A program made the translations under genes and the position numbers. Source: Paenibacillus sonchi (GTDB lineage: Bacteria > Bacillota > Bacilli > Paenibacillales > Paenibacillaceae). Taken from it: a DNA stretch of 64,000 bases. The stretch lies in contig NZ_CP068595.1 in assembly GCF_016772475.1 (NCBI RefSeq), positions 1,488,001 to 1,552,000 of the forward strand, given 5' to 3'. Under the pieces are notes generated by a model. It worked only from the letters and a program-made list of their open reading frames with translations. It made no database searches and was not told where the DNA came from. Shown one piece after another: positions 27,833 through 38,010 of the stretch (its first letter is position 1; each line of letters opens with the position of its first letter).

Positions 27833-28441
27833 TTAATGGCTGACCGTTGAATTCTCTCCTTCGGCCCAAGTGTCCGGTTCCGTGTTCAGGATGCGTTCAA
27901 TCGGGTAGACCCTCCATACGGCGGTTACAACGGCAGCGCTTAGCACCGCTTTGATAAGGTCGCCCGGGATGAACGGCCACATTCCTGCCGTCAATGCTTT
28001 GGAGAGAGAGGTCATACCTGTGGAGTGGGCCAGCCACCATACGCCGCCGGGATACACAAGCAGTACGCCGAACAAAAAGTTCACGGCCAGCAGCTTCACA
28101 AAGGTGTATTTATTCTGCTCTATGCGCTGTGCGAACAGACCGATCAGAAAGGCCACCACCGGCCAGGAAAAAATATAGCCTGCGGTAGGTCCGGTGAGTA
28201 CCGACAAGCCGCCGCTTCCGCCCATCACCGGGAATCCGGCAGCCGCCAGCCCGATGACGATCAGCACTGCAAGGCTGCCGTAGCGCGCACCCAGCATGGA
28301 ACCGGCCAGCATCACCGCAAGCGTCTGCATGGTAATGGGCACAGTAGAGAAGGGCAGTGAAATTCTCAGATAGCTGAGTGCGATCATAACTCCGGCGAAA
28401 AGTGCACTGAAGATCAGGCCGCGAGTCGTCCATTTTTTCAT
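27833..28441 (-). CDS. bioY: BioY biotin-specific ECF transporter substrate-binding subunit
   Basis: 202 residues, about six membrane helices. The stretches LPFSTVPITMQTLAVMLAG, LTGPTAGYIFSWP and YPGGVWWLA are typical of BioY. It binds biotin in the membrane and works with an ECF energising module. The ATG at 28441 is preferred over one at 28459; GGGGG lies about 11 bases upstream. It is divergent from the ecfA1 gene, whose products could energise it, although such modules are usually shared among S components. Confidence 0.93.
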   Translation of the reverse strand: MKKWTTRGLIFSALFAGVMIALSYLRISLPFSTVPITMQTLAVMLAGSMLGARYGSLAVLIVIGLAAAGFPVMGGSGGLSVLTGPTAGYIFSWPVVAFLIGLFAQRIEQNKYTFVKLLAVNFLFGVLLVYPGGVWWLAHSTGMTSLSKALTAGMWPFIPGDLIKAVLSAAVVTAVWRVYPIERILNTEPDTWAEGENSTVSH

Positions 28442-28565
28442 AAGCAGGATTACCCCCATTTTTTTAGGAACACTATATCATCCCTCATCCGATACATCAA
28501 TCCTAAAATATTTGCTATAATGGGTAACGATTATTGACTACAGCAGTTAAGGAAGCAGGCACGAC

Positions 28566-29378
28566 ATGATCAGAGCTGAGCATTTGACCCTGTCCTTCCG
28601 GGACGGCCAGCGCAGGCTGCCCGTGTTGCAGGGGATTTCCATACATATCAAACGGGGTGAATGGGTGGCTCTTACCGGAGCCAATGGCTGCGGCAAATCC
28701 TCACTCATCCGCACCTTCAACGGCCTGAATATTCCAACCGGGGGCAGTCTGTCCGCAGCCGGCCTGGATCTGCGGTCACCGGCCAACCGCGCAGCCGTCA
28801 AGCGCCATATCCAGTTGGTGTTTCAGAATCCTGAAGCGCAGACCGTCGGCTCCACACCGTTTGAAGACGTTGCCTTCGGGCTGGAGAACCGCGGTCTCAG
28901 CCGGAGCGTAATGCTTGCAAAGATCGAGGACGTCCTGGGCCAGGTAGGGCTGGCCCATAAAGCCAGGGCCGATGTCTCCACCCTGTCCGGTGGAGAACGC
29001 CAACGCCTGGCGGTCGCCTGCTGTCTGGCGCTGGATACGGAAATGATTATTTTTGATGAGGTGACCTCCATGCTCGACCCGGCCGGACGGAGGGATATCC
29101 TGGAGCTGGCCCGCCAGCTGTGGGCACAGGGGACGACAGTGCTCTGGGTCACCCAGCGGATGGAGGAGCTGGCGGAGAGTCCGCGTGTCGCCGTTATGGG
29201 ACAAGGCAAGATGCTGTATGACGGAGATCCGCGGACGCTCTTCTATGCAAGCGGACTGCCGGACGCTCTGAACTGGCCGGCTGCGCCCGTCATCCGCATC
29301 GGACAGCTGCTGCAGGCCAAGGGCTGGCCCTTGGACAGCCTGCCCTTGACCGAGCGGGCGCTGGAGGCCGCCCTGTGA
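28566..29378 (+). CDS. Energy-coupling factor transporter ATPase EcfA1
   Basis: 270 residues. Walker A GANGCGKSSLIR, signature LSGGERQRLAVACCL, Walker B MIIFDEVTSMLDP and Q-loop FQNPEAQTVG match ECF ATPases. It forms a heterodimer with the EcfA2 domain of the next gene. Its stop overlaps that gene's GTG start (GTGA), indicating coupling. A TATAAT at 28516-28521 is a possible -10 element. Confidence 0.92.
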   Translation: MIRAEHLTLSFRDGQRRLPVLQGISIHIKRGEWVALTGANGCGKSSLIRTFNGLNIPTGGSLSAAGLDLRSPANRAAVKRHIQLVFQNPEAQTVGSTPFEDVAFGLENRGLSRSVMLAKIEDVLGQVGLAHKARADVSTLSGGERQRLAVACCLALDTEMIIFDEVTSMLDPAGRRDILELARQLWAQGTTVLWVTQRMEELAESPRVAVMGQGKMLYDGDPRTLFYASGLPDALNWPAAPVIRIGQLLQAKGWPLDSLPLTERALEAAL

Positions 29379-31075
29379 GGATTCAGGCGGACCAAGTATT
29401 CTTCCGTTACGACAAGCTCCCTGTCCTCACGGACATCAGCCTGGACATACGTGAAGGCACGCTGACTGTTCTGTGCGGAGTCACGGGCAGCGGGAAGTCT
29501 ACACTGCTGCGCCTTTTGTCGGGCCTTGCGCAGCCGGCTTCCGGCACGATTGCCTTTGACGGCGGCCAGCCTCCTGCCGGAAAGGTCTCCATGGTATTCC
29601 AGCAGCCTGAGACGCAGCTGTTCGCAGGCAGCGTACATAAGGAGCTGGAATACGGCCTGGCCGAGCGCGGCGTCCCGGGACCGCAGCGGCTGGAGCTGAT
29701 CCGCAGCGCGCTTGCCAGAGTAGGCTTGCCCTACGACGAATTCGGCAGGCGCTCGCCCTTCCTGCTGAGCGGCGGCGAGAAGCGGCGGCTCTGCATAGCC
29801 GCGGCTATCGCTTCCGCCCCCGGCCTGCTTGTCCTGGACGAGCCCACAGCCGGGCTGGACCCGCAGGCGGCTGAAGCTCTGCTGGAGATGCTGCGCGGGC
29901 TGCGCCGCAGCGGCTTGACTCTGGTGGTGGGCACTCATGAGCTCGACAGCTTCCTGCCCATGGCCGACAAGGTGATTGTAATGTCCCAGGGTGCCGTCTA
30001 TTATGACGGGCCGGCTCTTGCCCTGTCCGCCGATCCGCTTCTGCTCACGGGTGCAGGTCTTGCGCCTCCCGCCTATATACGGCTGGGCCACAGCCTGCGG
30101 GAGTGCGGCCTGCTGGCAGAGCTGCCGGACAGCCTGGACAGCCTGCTGGCAGAGCTTGAGAAGCAGCCGGTTGCTGCTCCGGCGGCAGAGCTGCTTCCAG
30201 CGGCACCCGTGGAGCAGAGCCCGGGCCGAAGCCCGGGCCGATCAAACCGACTCCAGCCCGCTGAAGGGGATGCGGTCAGCCACTCTTCCGGCCCCGTAGA
30301 TACGGAAACAGCCCCCGCCCAGAAGCTGTGGCAGAGGCTGGACCCCCGTGTGAAATGGCTGGGGATGGTGCTGGGAACACTGGTCGTGCTGGGAATGGAT
30401 GCCCTGCTGCCGCTGCTGCTGGCAGCCGGCCTGATTGCCGGGCTAATGCTGTCCGCCCGCATTCCCTGGCGGAGGACCGTCCGGTTCTTCCGCCCGTTCC
30501 TGCTGATGTTCCTGTTCCTCTGGCTGCTGTCCTCGCTCAGCTGGAGTTCCCCAGATTATACGCTGGGGCCAGTCGGCGTAAGCGCGGCAGGCATGGCACG
30601 GGGCGGCTTGAATGTGCTCCGGTTTCTGCTGCTGATCGCACTTGGATTCCTGTTCACAGAGACGACCACTGGCGCCCCCCTGCGGGAAGGGCTGGAATGG
30701 GGCATCGCTCCGCTGAGAAAGCTGGGGGTCCGCACCCGCAACTGGTCGCTGGCAGTCTCGGTCACGCTGCAGTTTGTGCCCTGGATTCTAGGCAAGCTGG
30801 CCCAGCTGCAGCTGGCGCTGGACTCGCGCGGCAGAAAAGCCCGCGGCCTGGCCCGGTACTCGCCCAGGCAAGCTGCACTGCTGATTGTCCCCTTGCTGAT
30901 CCTGGTCATCGGGATGGGCGATGAGCTGGCTACTGCCGTTGAATCCCGCGGCTACGACCCCGCCAAGGAGCGGACGCCCTCCTACCGGCTGTCCTGGCAG
31001 AACCGCGATACGCTCGCCCTGCTCTTTATCCTGCTGGCCGCCGCCCTGCTGTGGACCGTCTCGCGGTTCAGCTGA
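29375..31075 (+). CDS. Fused EcfA2 ATPase - EcfT transmembrane subunit
   Basis: 566 residues. Residues 1-220 form an ABC ATPase (GVTGSGKSTLL, LSGGEKRRLCIAAAI, LLVLDEPTAGLDP). A Pro/Ala-rich linker (about 270-310) leads to an EcfT domain starting LDPRVKWLGMVLGTLVVLG, with the coupling-helix motifs ALDSRG and AVESRG. EcfA2 and EcfT are normally separate proteins, so this is a fusion joining ATPase and scaffold. The start is GTG within GTGA overlapping ecfA1. With BioY across the divergent promoter it would form a biotin or multi-vitamin importer. Confidence 0.9.
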   Translation: MRIQADQVFFRYDKLPVLTDISLDIREGTLTVLCGVTGSGKSTLLRLLSGLAQPASGTIAFDGGQPPAGKVSMVFQQPETQLFAGSVHKELEYGLAERGVPGPQRLELIRSALARVGLPYDEFGRRSPFLLSGGEKRRLCIAAAIASAPGLLVLDEPTAGLDPQAAEALLEMLRGLRRSGLTLVVGTHELDSFLPMADKVIVMSQGAVYYDGPALALSADPLLLTGAGLAPPAYIRLGHSLRECGLLAELPDSLDSLLAELEKQPVAAPAAELLPAAPVEQSPGRSPGRSNRLQPAEGDAVSHSSGPVDTETAPAQKLWQRLDPRVKWLGMVLGTLVVLGMDALLPLLLAAGLIAGLMLSARIPWRRTVRFFRPFLLMFLFLWLLSSLSWSSPDYTLGPVGVSAAGMARGGLNVLRFLLLIALGFLFTETTTGAPLREGLEWGIAPLRKLGVRTRNWSLAVSVTLQFVPWILGKLAQLQLALDSRGRKARGLARYSPRQAALLIVPLLILVIGMGDELATAVESRGYDPAKERTPSYRLSWQNRDTLALLFILLAAALLWTVSRFS

Positions 31076-31145
31076 GACTACAGCTCAGCATGTATTCCGC
31101 AGGCTGCGACCCCGGAACATAGAATCTATCCCGCATCTTCTTGGC

Positions 31146-33805
31146 TTATGCCTGATCCTCTTTCGCCTCCGGGTGACGGGAGACGAGTCTTACCAGATCA
31201 AGCGTCAGGATCGACAGCGTGAGCGTTGCGGGATATGCCAGATACCTGGGTTCCCACAGCGGGCTGAACTTCTCCTTATACCGGCGCAGGCCGGCGAATC
31301 CGTACCAGTGTCCGCCCCGCACAAAGACCAGATGGGCCAGCTTCTCTTCCCGCAGCGCTCCCGAATTATGGCCTACGCTGGACAGCGGGGCATTGCCCAG
31401 ATTGAATTTGAGGCTGCCCTGCTCCTTGGCCCATTCCAGCAAGCGGATGAACAGATAGTCCATGGTGCCGTTCGGTGTATTCCTCCGGTGGCGCATAAGG
31501 TCGATCGAGGCCGTCTCTCCCCTGTCATATCCCGGGGCCATAGAGGCAAAAGCCAGCACATCCCCCTCCTTGCTCCGCAGCAGCGCGATCTGGGCAAGCT
31601 GCAGATAGGCCGGCTTGAACCAGCCGAGGGAATACCCCTTTTCGCTGCGGCCATTCAACCACTCCTCAGAGATCCGGCGCAGCTCGTCGAGCAGTTTCTC
31701 GGGATGCGGCGCCTCCGCCACCTCAAACACATACCCCTCGCGTTCAAAACGGCTTTTCACATTCCGCAGGTCTGCATTTTTTTTGCCGCTGAGGGTAAAG
31801 TCGGCGAGCGGCACCAGCGCCTCTTCGCCAAGCTTGAAGAAGTGGTAGCCCTGTTCATGATATATCGGCAGAAAGTCCGGGGTGACCTGATAGAATACCA
31901 CCGCAAGCCCGTACAGATCGGCGGCCTGCCGGAATTCACTGATTCCGTCGTTGACCAGACTCCGGGGGCCCAGCGGGTCACCCAGCACGATCAGCTTGTC
32001 CCGCGCTCTGGCAAAAGCAAACAGCACCTTGCCGTCTTGGGCCCAGTAGAAGCTTTTGTCACCCAGGAAGAGCATATGGGTCAAGGAATTTCCGGTATGC
32101 TCCCCGAGAAAGCGGCGCAATCTTTCCATATCCCTGTCCGCGAACAGCTCATCCCCGTTGCGGTGCGGCCTGAGGGTAATCATCATCGTAAGCAGCAGCC
32201 AGGAGAACACCAGCCCGCCAGCCGCAGTAGCCGCCACGTTGCTGTGACGGTGCAGCCACCCCGGCTCGACTCCGTGGGGAAGATGCTTCAGGAAGCCATG
32301 ATGCACGTAATTGCCCAGCAGGTAGTATACCAGCGCTATAAAAGAGGTCAGCGCCAGCCACCAGGCCGTATTCTGCCGGCTTACCGGGACGCTGATCCGG
32401 TAGAAACGCGCTCTGGAGATCCAGAGAATAAACGCTACTACCAGCAGGAACACAGCTTCCTCATAATCAAAGCCCTTGGTAAAGGTAAACACTGCACCGG
32501 CAAACAGCAGCGCGCTTGTCCAGATAAAGGCTCTACGGACCCGCAGCGAAATTCCGCGCGACAGCAGAATCAGCATGAATCCGATCAGCACGGAAAGATG
32601 ATGCGAAATCCGCATCACCGGCAGCGAAAGCAGATCCTCGGTGATCCGCAGCCGGTACAGCAGCTCGGGCGTCGCCGCCGACAGCAGCAGAATAATCCCG
32701 CTGGCAAACACCAGCTTGCCGAGCGCCCATACGCCGAGATCGCTCAGGAAGGTATATTGGCCCGGCCAGCCCCAGATTTTCTGCCATACATTAAGCGAAG
32801 GCTCGATACCGGCGCTATTCCGGTCAGCGCTTTTTTTGCCTTGAAGCCCGATTTCCAGTGCAGCCAGCACCAGGCCGATCAGCCAAGGAATCAGATAATA
32901 AAATAATCTGTAAATGACCAGCACTGCCATCGCCTGGTCGCTCCGGTATCCCAGCTGTGTAAGGCCCAGCAGAGCAATCAGATCGAAAGCGCCGATGCCG
33001 CCGGGTGCCATGCTGAGAATGCCCGCAATAGCGGCGATCACATAGATACTGAATACGGTAACGAAATCAATGCGGCCGAGCAGATGGCCCCCGATGATCC
33101 AGAAGGTAATCCCGGCAAACAGCCATTCCAGCAACGAAGCGCCGATGGAGGCCCCTACAGTAAGCCAGGGCGTTCTGTTCTGTCCCCGGTTGATCCATTT
33201 CGCGAATAGCGCTGAACGCTGAACGATAATAAAAAACGGCAGATACAATGCCATCCCCCAGACCGCGAACACCAGCCAGCGGTGCTCGTGCAGAAGCGCG
33301 GCGGCCGGAAGCAGGCCAAGAATATTGCCCCAGGAAAGCAGAGACAGCCCGGTAATCATCAGCGGTGAGAGAAATACAATAGCAGGCGTAAGAACGGAGG
33401 CGGGTACTCCGCTTTTTTGTACAGAAGCGTGCGCAAGCCCACTCCCGCCAAACCGGCAAAGCCGATCAGATTGTTGAACGTGTTGGCAATCCACGAGTAG
33501 CGGAAGGTGCTCCAGCGCCCAAGGTCCAGCCGGAAATGCCGCCGGATCAGATAATCGTAGCCGCTCATGACCGCCACAGAAAACAGTGCCACCCCCATCA
33601 TTTCCAGGATGGCCCCTGCGGGGACATGCCTCAGCTCACGGAGAATCAGGCCCAAATGGACCCGCTTCAGCTCATGCTGCCCCTCCAGATACACAAGAGC
33701 TATAGCCGCAAGCGGAACAAGCGCCCTGACCGCTTTGAGCCGGTAAATGGATACAATCAGCCTTACAATTTTGAATCGCTCCAAGGTTTGCTTCATAGAA
33801 TGCAT
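31146..33805 (-). CDS. mprF: Lysylphosphatidylglycerol synthetase/flippase MprF, internal frameshift
   Basis: Corrected length is about 886 residues, near the family's usual size. The N-terminal flippase half has many membrane helices (WIANTFNNLIGFAGLAGVGL then RTLLYKK). The C-terminal soluble half is the DUF2156 transferase domain (GDKSFYWAQDGKVLFAF, LKFNLGNAPLSSVG). It adds lysine (or alanine) to phosphatidylglycerol and flips it, giving cationic-peptide resistance. The frame breaks at the T run 33413-33418. One extra base joins LYKKSGVPASVLTPAIVFLS. GGCAGGAGAAATT precedes the ATG at 33805. The indel is probably a sequence error; if real, the gene is inactivated at about residue 130. Confidence 0.92.
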
Positions 33806-34038
33806 AATTTCTCCTGCCTTTACTGCCGGATGGTGAGCTTAATTGAGCTGTTCACCCTTATCCATTTCTTCATTATACCAACTCCGGGGATGGAAGGCTT
33901 CTTTTTACAGCTCCCAAAGGTTAGACCTCCCGCAAGGCCCTCTTCACTGCATCACGCGTAACTTAACATGGAGGCAAGCACGCCCATCCAGGTGCCCCTG
34001 CGATACGGCTCTCTTGCAAATTAGGCCAGAACCAGCAT

Positions 34039-34226
34039 TCTGCTGCACTTTCTGCAGTAGACTTCTCATATATCGGTCGAAAAACTCATTTAATTGCACT
34101 CTGTACACTAGAATTCGACGGAGAAGCTGTTTTTGACTCCAAAACCGGAAATCAGTTGCACAAAATACAGCAGAATGCAATTTGGCGCAGAACAACAAGC
34201 TTTTCTGTTGCATAAAGTGCAGTCAT
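34039..34226. repeat. Four-box palindromic intergenic element, copy B
   Basis: Boxes of 23 bp lie at 34039-34061, 34090-34112, 34152-34174 and 34204-34226; starts are 51, 62 and 52 bp apart. Box 1 reads TCTGCTGCA...TGCAGTAGA; box 3 ends TACAGCAGA. Box 4 is the most degenerate. The layout and box family match the elements at 5334 and 40418. It lies upstream of mprF in a 1.6-kb gene desert. Confidence 0.82.
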
Positions 34227-34575
34227 GCCAAAAGCCGACTGATTCATAATGGAAACATCAGATTTCAAGTTCAACCTATATCGTCCGGGAAGATCTCTCC
34301 TAAATGTTGCTTCAGGTGCTCCGGCAGCCCGCATACTGCTGCAAAAGCAGAAAAAATTGCCGCACGGGTGATAAGATAAGCTGCTCACTAAAGGCTAGGC
34401 ATAACGGACTTAGATTGTTATACCACCTCTCAATTCACTATTTAGTCCGGTGCGAAGAATTCAAAGGCACTTTTCCTCTCATTTCAACCTGCACAGAGTC
34501 TCCTTGTTTACTTATCATCCGGTTCGCATCATCCGCCATTTCTCATAGAGTATACAAACTACCCTTCGGCTCCTT

Positions 34576-34645
34576 AACAACGGCATTTCTGCCGTTGTTT
34601 CCGCGCCCCCTCCTGCTCTTCAACAACAGCATTTCTGCCGTTGTT
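34576..34645. repeat. Pair of near-identical hairpins
   Basis: AACAACGGCATTTCTGCCGT begins the first hairpin (34576-34599) and AACAACAGCATTTCTGCCGT the second (34622-34645); each has a TTTC loop and ends GTTGTTT. The 20-25 bases between are unrelated. They could be terminators, but no gene reads into them. Confidence 0.65.
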
Positions 34646-34754
34646 TCGGTCCACATTCGTCCTTCAGCCGAGCTGAACTAAAGATGCTTATCCCCAACTT
34701 TATACACATCTTATCCACAATGGAAAGTAATCATAATTTCCTAAATAGGAAGTA

Positions 34755-34820
34755 GAAACGGCTACGCCGTCCTTATTAGGACGGTACCCGTTCCAGCGAA
34801 AAATAGAAGGATAGTTTATA
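34755..34820. repeat. Hairpin + AAAATAKAAGGAT element, copy c
   Basis: GAAACGG...CCGTTCC outer arms and CCGTCC/GGACGG inner arms are followed by AAAAATAGAAGGATAGTTTA. The tail is nearly identical to copy d at 42575. No plus-strand gene follows within 1 kb, so a role as a leader is not supported for this copy. Confidence 0.7.
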
Positions 34821-34896
34821 GCGTTAAGCATATAAATGCTTATATTTGAACAAAATCACATCTGGCGGGTGAATAGCAACACGGGGCTTATAACCG

Positions 34897-35188
34897 GAGG
34901 GATTCCCAACCATCTTAAATCAACGGGGGCATGCTGAAGACGGGTCGCCCTATTCCTTCGCGATCTATCTCCAGCCGTTACGGACAGGAAAGCCCTTATT
35001 GAGAGAAGATTCGTCTATTCCGCAGGTTAACGGACTGAGATGACTTTATTTGTCCCTTTCCCCTTTATTCCAGGCTCGATCGAACGATATAACGGCTCCT
35101 GAGTCCGTAACTGCTGAAAAAGTAAGATTTTGGGCAAAATAAGGGCTCCTCGGTCCGCATCAGTCCGCGGATGGAGCCCAATCCTTCT
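34897..35188. repeat. Dispersed intergenic repeat R1, copy 2 (about 292 bp)
   Basis: Direct copy of 3126-3419, about nine bases in ten identical. Inverted arms at 34972-34999 and 35089-35116 and the terminal hairpin at 35143-35179 are kept, while the first small hairpin of copy 1 has decayed. It sits in the desert 33806-35424, together with four-box element B and several hairpins. Confidence 0.8.
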
Positions 35189-35301
35189 GCATCGTTTATA
35201 TCCTCTGAGGCTTCCCGGAAATCCACTTTTTTACACTTTATAATTTCCTATACAATGAAATAAGGGGTAAGTCGCTTCCCTCAAAACATATAAATTCTTA
35301 C

Positions 35302-35333
35302 AAAAAAAGGACCCCCTCACGGCAGAGGAGTCC
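35302..35333 (-). terminator. Terminator after the FlxA-like gene
   Basis: On the minus strand GGAC-TCCTC and GAGGG-GGTCC pair and seven T follow. It lies about 90 bases beyond the stop. Confidence 0.8.
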
Positions 35334-35348
35334 TCCTTTTCCAGAATG

Positions 35349-35412
35349 CTGTTTACGATTCGCTGTTTATGACTCACTGTTTATGACTCACTGTTTACGA
35401 TTCGCTGTTTAC
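35349..35412. repeat. 14-bp tandem repeat, about 4.5 units
   Basis: CTGTTTACGATTCG and CTGTTTATGACTCA alternate (two types in the order 1-2-2-1) and then a partial unit follows. It lies between the FlxA-like gene and its terminator. Confidence 0.75.
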
Positions 35413-35424
35413 TGTGTTGCTGGC

Positions 35425-35782
35425 TTACACCCGGATATCAAATCTTCCCGCGCTGTCTGTAGTGGCAGTAGCAATCTCTTGTGTGCTTGCCGCCACAAGC
35501 GTATTGCCGCCTGCAGGTTTATCCGGCGGAGCAAGATTGCCGCTTGCCGGAGAGGAACTGCTGCTCTGCGACTTCCGGGCAATTTGGGCCTCGATCTGTT
35601 TGATCTGCTGCTCTAACTGTTTTGGACTTCGTTTCTTTGGTCTTCTCATCATCCTTGCTGGACTTAACCTTGTCCAGGTCGGCTTCCAGCTTGGCTTTTT
35701 GCTTCTCCAGTGCAGCGGTATCAGTTGCGCTAGAGGAAGTGTACGCAGCAGAAGAGGCCGAGGATACAGATGATATAGTCAT
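35425..35782 (-). CDS. FlxA-like coiled-coil protein, internal frameshift
   Basis: About 118 residues after correction. A Ser-rich head (MTISSVSSASSAAYTSSSAT) precedes a coiled coil (ALEKQKAKLEADLDKVKSSK) that continues, in another frame, as KQLEQQIKQIEAQIARKSQ. Removing one base from the T run 35620-35623 joins them as TKETKSKQLEQQ. This is the only indel in the window that looks like an extra base. FlxA-like proteins have unknown function. AGGAGGGACAAGC precedes the ATG. A 14-bp tandem repeat and a terminator follow. Confidence 0.7.
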
Positions 35783-35946
35783 GCTTGTCCCTCCTTTCAC
35801 CTCTCAAGTATAGGAGGTTTACCTGGGAGGAACGTTAAAACGCGCTGAAAGTTGGCTGAAAAAGCATTCGGGCCATGCCCATGAGCAGTACGAAGCGCAC
35901 TAGGCACAAGCATACATGCAGCAGCACCCGCCGAAATTTTTACGGC

Positions 35947-37176
35947 TTATTTGGCGCTACCCTGTCTGCAGAGCAGCAGAAAGGACAGAATGGAGCACAC
36001 ACCGGCACCTGCGATGACCATCGCCATGGGCAGAGCAGTCTCACTGCCGCCAAGCCCGACAAGCGGAGCTACACAGCTGCCGAGCAGCAAGGGCAGCAGG
36101 CCGAGCAGCGCTGAGGCGCTGCCTGCAGAATCCCCTTGATCCTGCATGGCCAGCGAGAAGCTGGTGGTCCCAACTACGCCCACACTGGAAACAACGGCGA
36201 ACAGACAGAGAAGGATGGGCAACAGGCCGCCTCCGGCCAGAACCGTCAGCAGCAGCAGCACACCGCCCAGCGTGCACAGCAGCAGGCCGCTGACCAGAAA
36301 CTTCTGCTCACCGACCCTTCCGGCCAGTCTGCCGGCGATCTGGCCGGACAAGATAATGCCCAGTCCATTTACGGCAAAGATCACACTGTACATTTGCGGG
36401 GAGACCCCAAAAATATTTTGCAGAACAAAGGAGGAGCCGGAAATATAAGCGAACATGGCGGCGGAGACAAACCCCTGGGAGAGTGCATAGCCCATAAATC
36501 TTCCATTACCCAGCAGGACAGCGAACGTACGCAGCGTGCCGCGAATTCCGCTTTTCAAGCGCCGTTCCTTGGGCAGGGTCTCCGGAAGCCGCAGCAGAAT
36601 CGTGACAAAAAAGATCAGCCCGGCGGCAAACAGCACCATGAACACCCCCTGCCACGTTGTAACCCGCAGCAGCTGTCCCCCGATGACCGGGGCCAGGATC
36701 GGCCCCAATCCGTTGACGATCATCAGCAAGGAAAAGAATTTGGTTAATTCTGAGCCGCTATACAGATCGCGTACCGCCGCGCGCGAGATTACAACTCCTA
36801 CGGACCCGGCCAGCCCCTGGATAAAACGCAGCATCACCAGCAGCCCGATGGAAGGAGTGAACGCGCACAGCAAGGAGGAGACTGCGTACACCAGCATGCC
36901 AATAAGCAGTGGTGTGCGGCGGCCGTACACGTCGCTTAAGGGCCCTGCTACCAGTTGACCTGAGGCCAGCCCCAGCAAAAAAAAGGTCAAGCTAAGCTGC
37001 ACCAGCGCAGCGCCCGCTCCAAAATCCGCACCCAGCGCCGGAAGCGCGGGCAAATACATGTCAATGGACAACGGTCCGATCGCGGATATCGCTCCCAGAA
37101 TAACGGCAATCTGCAGCCGCTGCTTCCTCGACGGTCCTTCCGCTCCCAGCACCTTACTATCGATTTTTGTGATCAT
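35947..37176 (-). CDS. Bcr/CflA-family multidrug efflux MFS transporter
   Basis: 409 residues with about 12 membrane helices. SAIGPLSIDMYLPALPALG and the motif GPLSDVYGRRTPLL are typical of the Bcr/CflA branch of drug:proton antiporters. The RFIQGLAGSVGVVISRAAVRDL stretch is also characteristic. The substrate is unknown. No strong ribosome site is seen; AAAGG lies 17 bases before the ATG. It is monocistronic, not clearly part of the neighbouring mhq-like cluster. Confidence 0.88.
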   Translation of the reverse strand: MITKIDSKVLGAEGPSRKQRLQIAVILGAISAIGPLSIDMYLPALPALGADFGAGAALVQLSLTFFLLGLASGQLVAGPLSDVYGRRTPLLIGMLVYAVSSLLCAFTPSIGLLVMLRFIQGLAGSVGVVISRAAVRDLYSGSELTKFFSLLMIVNGLGPILAPVIGGQLLRVTTWQGVFMVLFAAGLIFFVTILLRLPETLPKERRLKSGIRGTLRTFAVLLGNGRFMGYALSQGFVSAAMFAYISGSSFVLQNIFGVSPQMYSVIFAVNGLGIILSGQIAGRLAGRVGEQKFLVSGLLLCTLGGVLLLLTVLAGGGLLPILLCLFAVVSSVGVVGTTSFSLAMQDQGDSAGSASALLGLLPLLLGSCVAPLVGLGGSETALPMAMVIAGAGVCSILSFLLLCRQGSAK

Positions 37177-37395
37177 GATTCATAACTTCAACCTTTCCGC
37201 AGCAATGTAACCTTCATACTACCTGATTGCAGACGGAATATTCAATGCTTTTTAATCGCCTGTGCCGTGAAACCTTCCAGATCGGCAGGACCGGATTACC
37301 TGCCCTTGCCACAGCAAAAAACTGCCCGCAGGGGCTTTCAAGCGGCTGAAACAGTCACTTGGCAGCGGCCCCGCAGGCAGTTATACGTGTCAGAC

Positions 37396-38010
37396 TTAAC
37401 GGAAATTGCTTTGCTGCTTCAGCCAATCCCGGGCGGCTTCAGCTTCGGCCGAGCTGAGGCGGTGGCCCTGATTGCCCCAAAGCATTGTTACCTCTGCACC
37501 GGCCTCCCGCAGCAGCGATTCCAGTTCCTCGGTTTCCTCTCTGCGGATGATCGGATCGTTGGTGCCTGCTCCGATGAACACGGCAACATCCTTCAGGGAC
37601 GGCAGGTTCAGCCCGCGCAGCGGAACCATCGGATGCAGCAGCACAGCCGAGCGGAAAATGCCGCCGTAATGAAAGAGCAGGCTGCCGGCGATATTCGCAC
37701 CGTTGGAGTAGCCTACAGCCACCAGATTGCCAGAGTCAAATCCGTATTCCGCTGCTGCCTTATCCAGAAACTGCTTAAGCTCATGGGTGCGGAAGATAAG
37801 ATCCTCTTCATCGAAGATGCCTTCGGCCAAACGCCGGAAGTAACGGGGCATGCCATTCTCCAGCACATTTCCCCGGATCCCCAATACAGAGGCGCCTGGG
37901 GCCAGCAGCCCGGCCAGGGGCAGCAGATCATGCTCATTGCCCCCAGTGCCATGGAACAGTACTAACGTCGGCAGACTTTCATCGCTGCCCTTGCGGAAGA
38001 TATGAATCAT
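37396..38010 (-). CDS. Alpha/beta-hydrolase esterase of the MhqD type
   Basis: 204 residues. VLFHGTGGNEHDLLPLAGLL gives the oxyanion region. The nucleophile is in VGYSNGAN, the aspartate in IGAGTNDPII, and the histidine in WGNQGHRLS. It belongs to the carboxylesterase/phospholipase group that includes MhqD of the quinone-resistance regulon. Its ATG overlaps the dioxygenase stop, so the two are coupled. Together with the dioxygenase, DoxX and MarR genes it suggests detoxification of quinones or catechols (inference from context). Confidence 0.85.
   Translation of the reverse strand: MIHIFRKGSDESLPTLVLFHGTGGNEHDLLPLAGLLAPGASVLGIRGNVLENGMPRYFRRLAEGIFDEEDLIFRTHELKQFLDKAAAEYGFDSGNLVAVGYSNGANIAGSLLFHYGGIFRSAVLLHPMVPLRGLNLPSLKDVAVFIGAGTNDPIIRREETEELESLLREAGAEVTMLWGNQGHRLSSAEAEAARDWLKQQSNFR

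Noticed and set aside
30921..32906. A 661-codon plus-strand frame opposite mprF
   Set aside because: Antisense shadow; the mprF strand carries clear family sequence.
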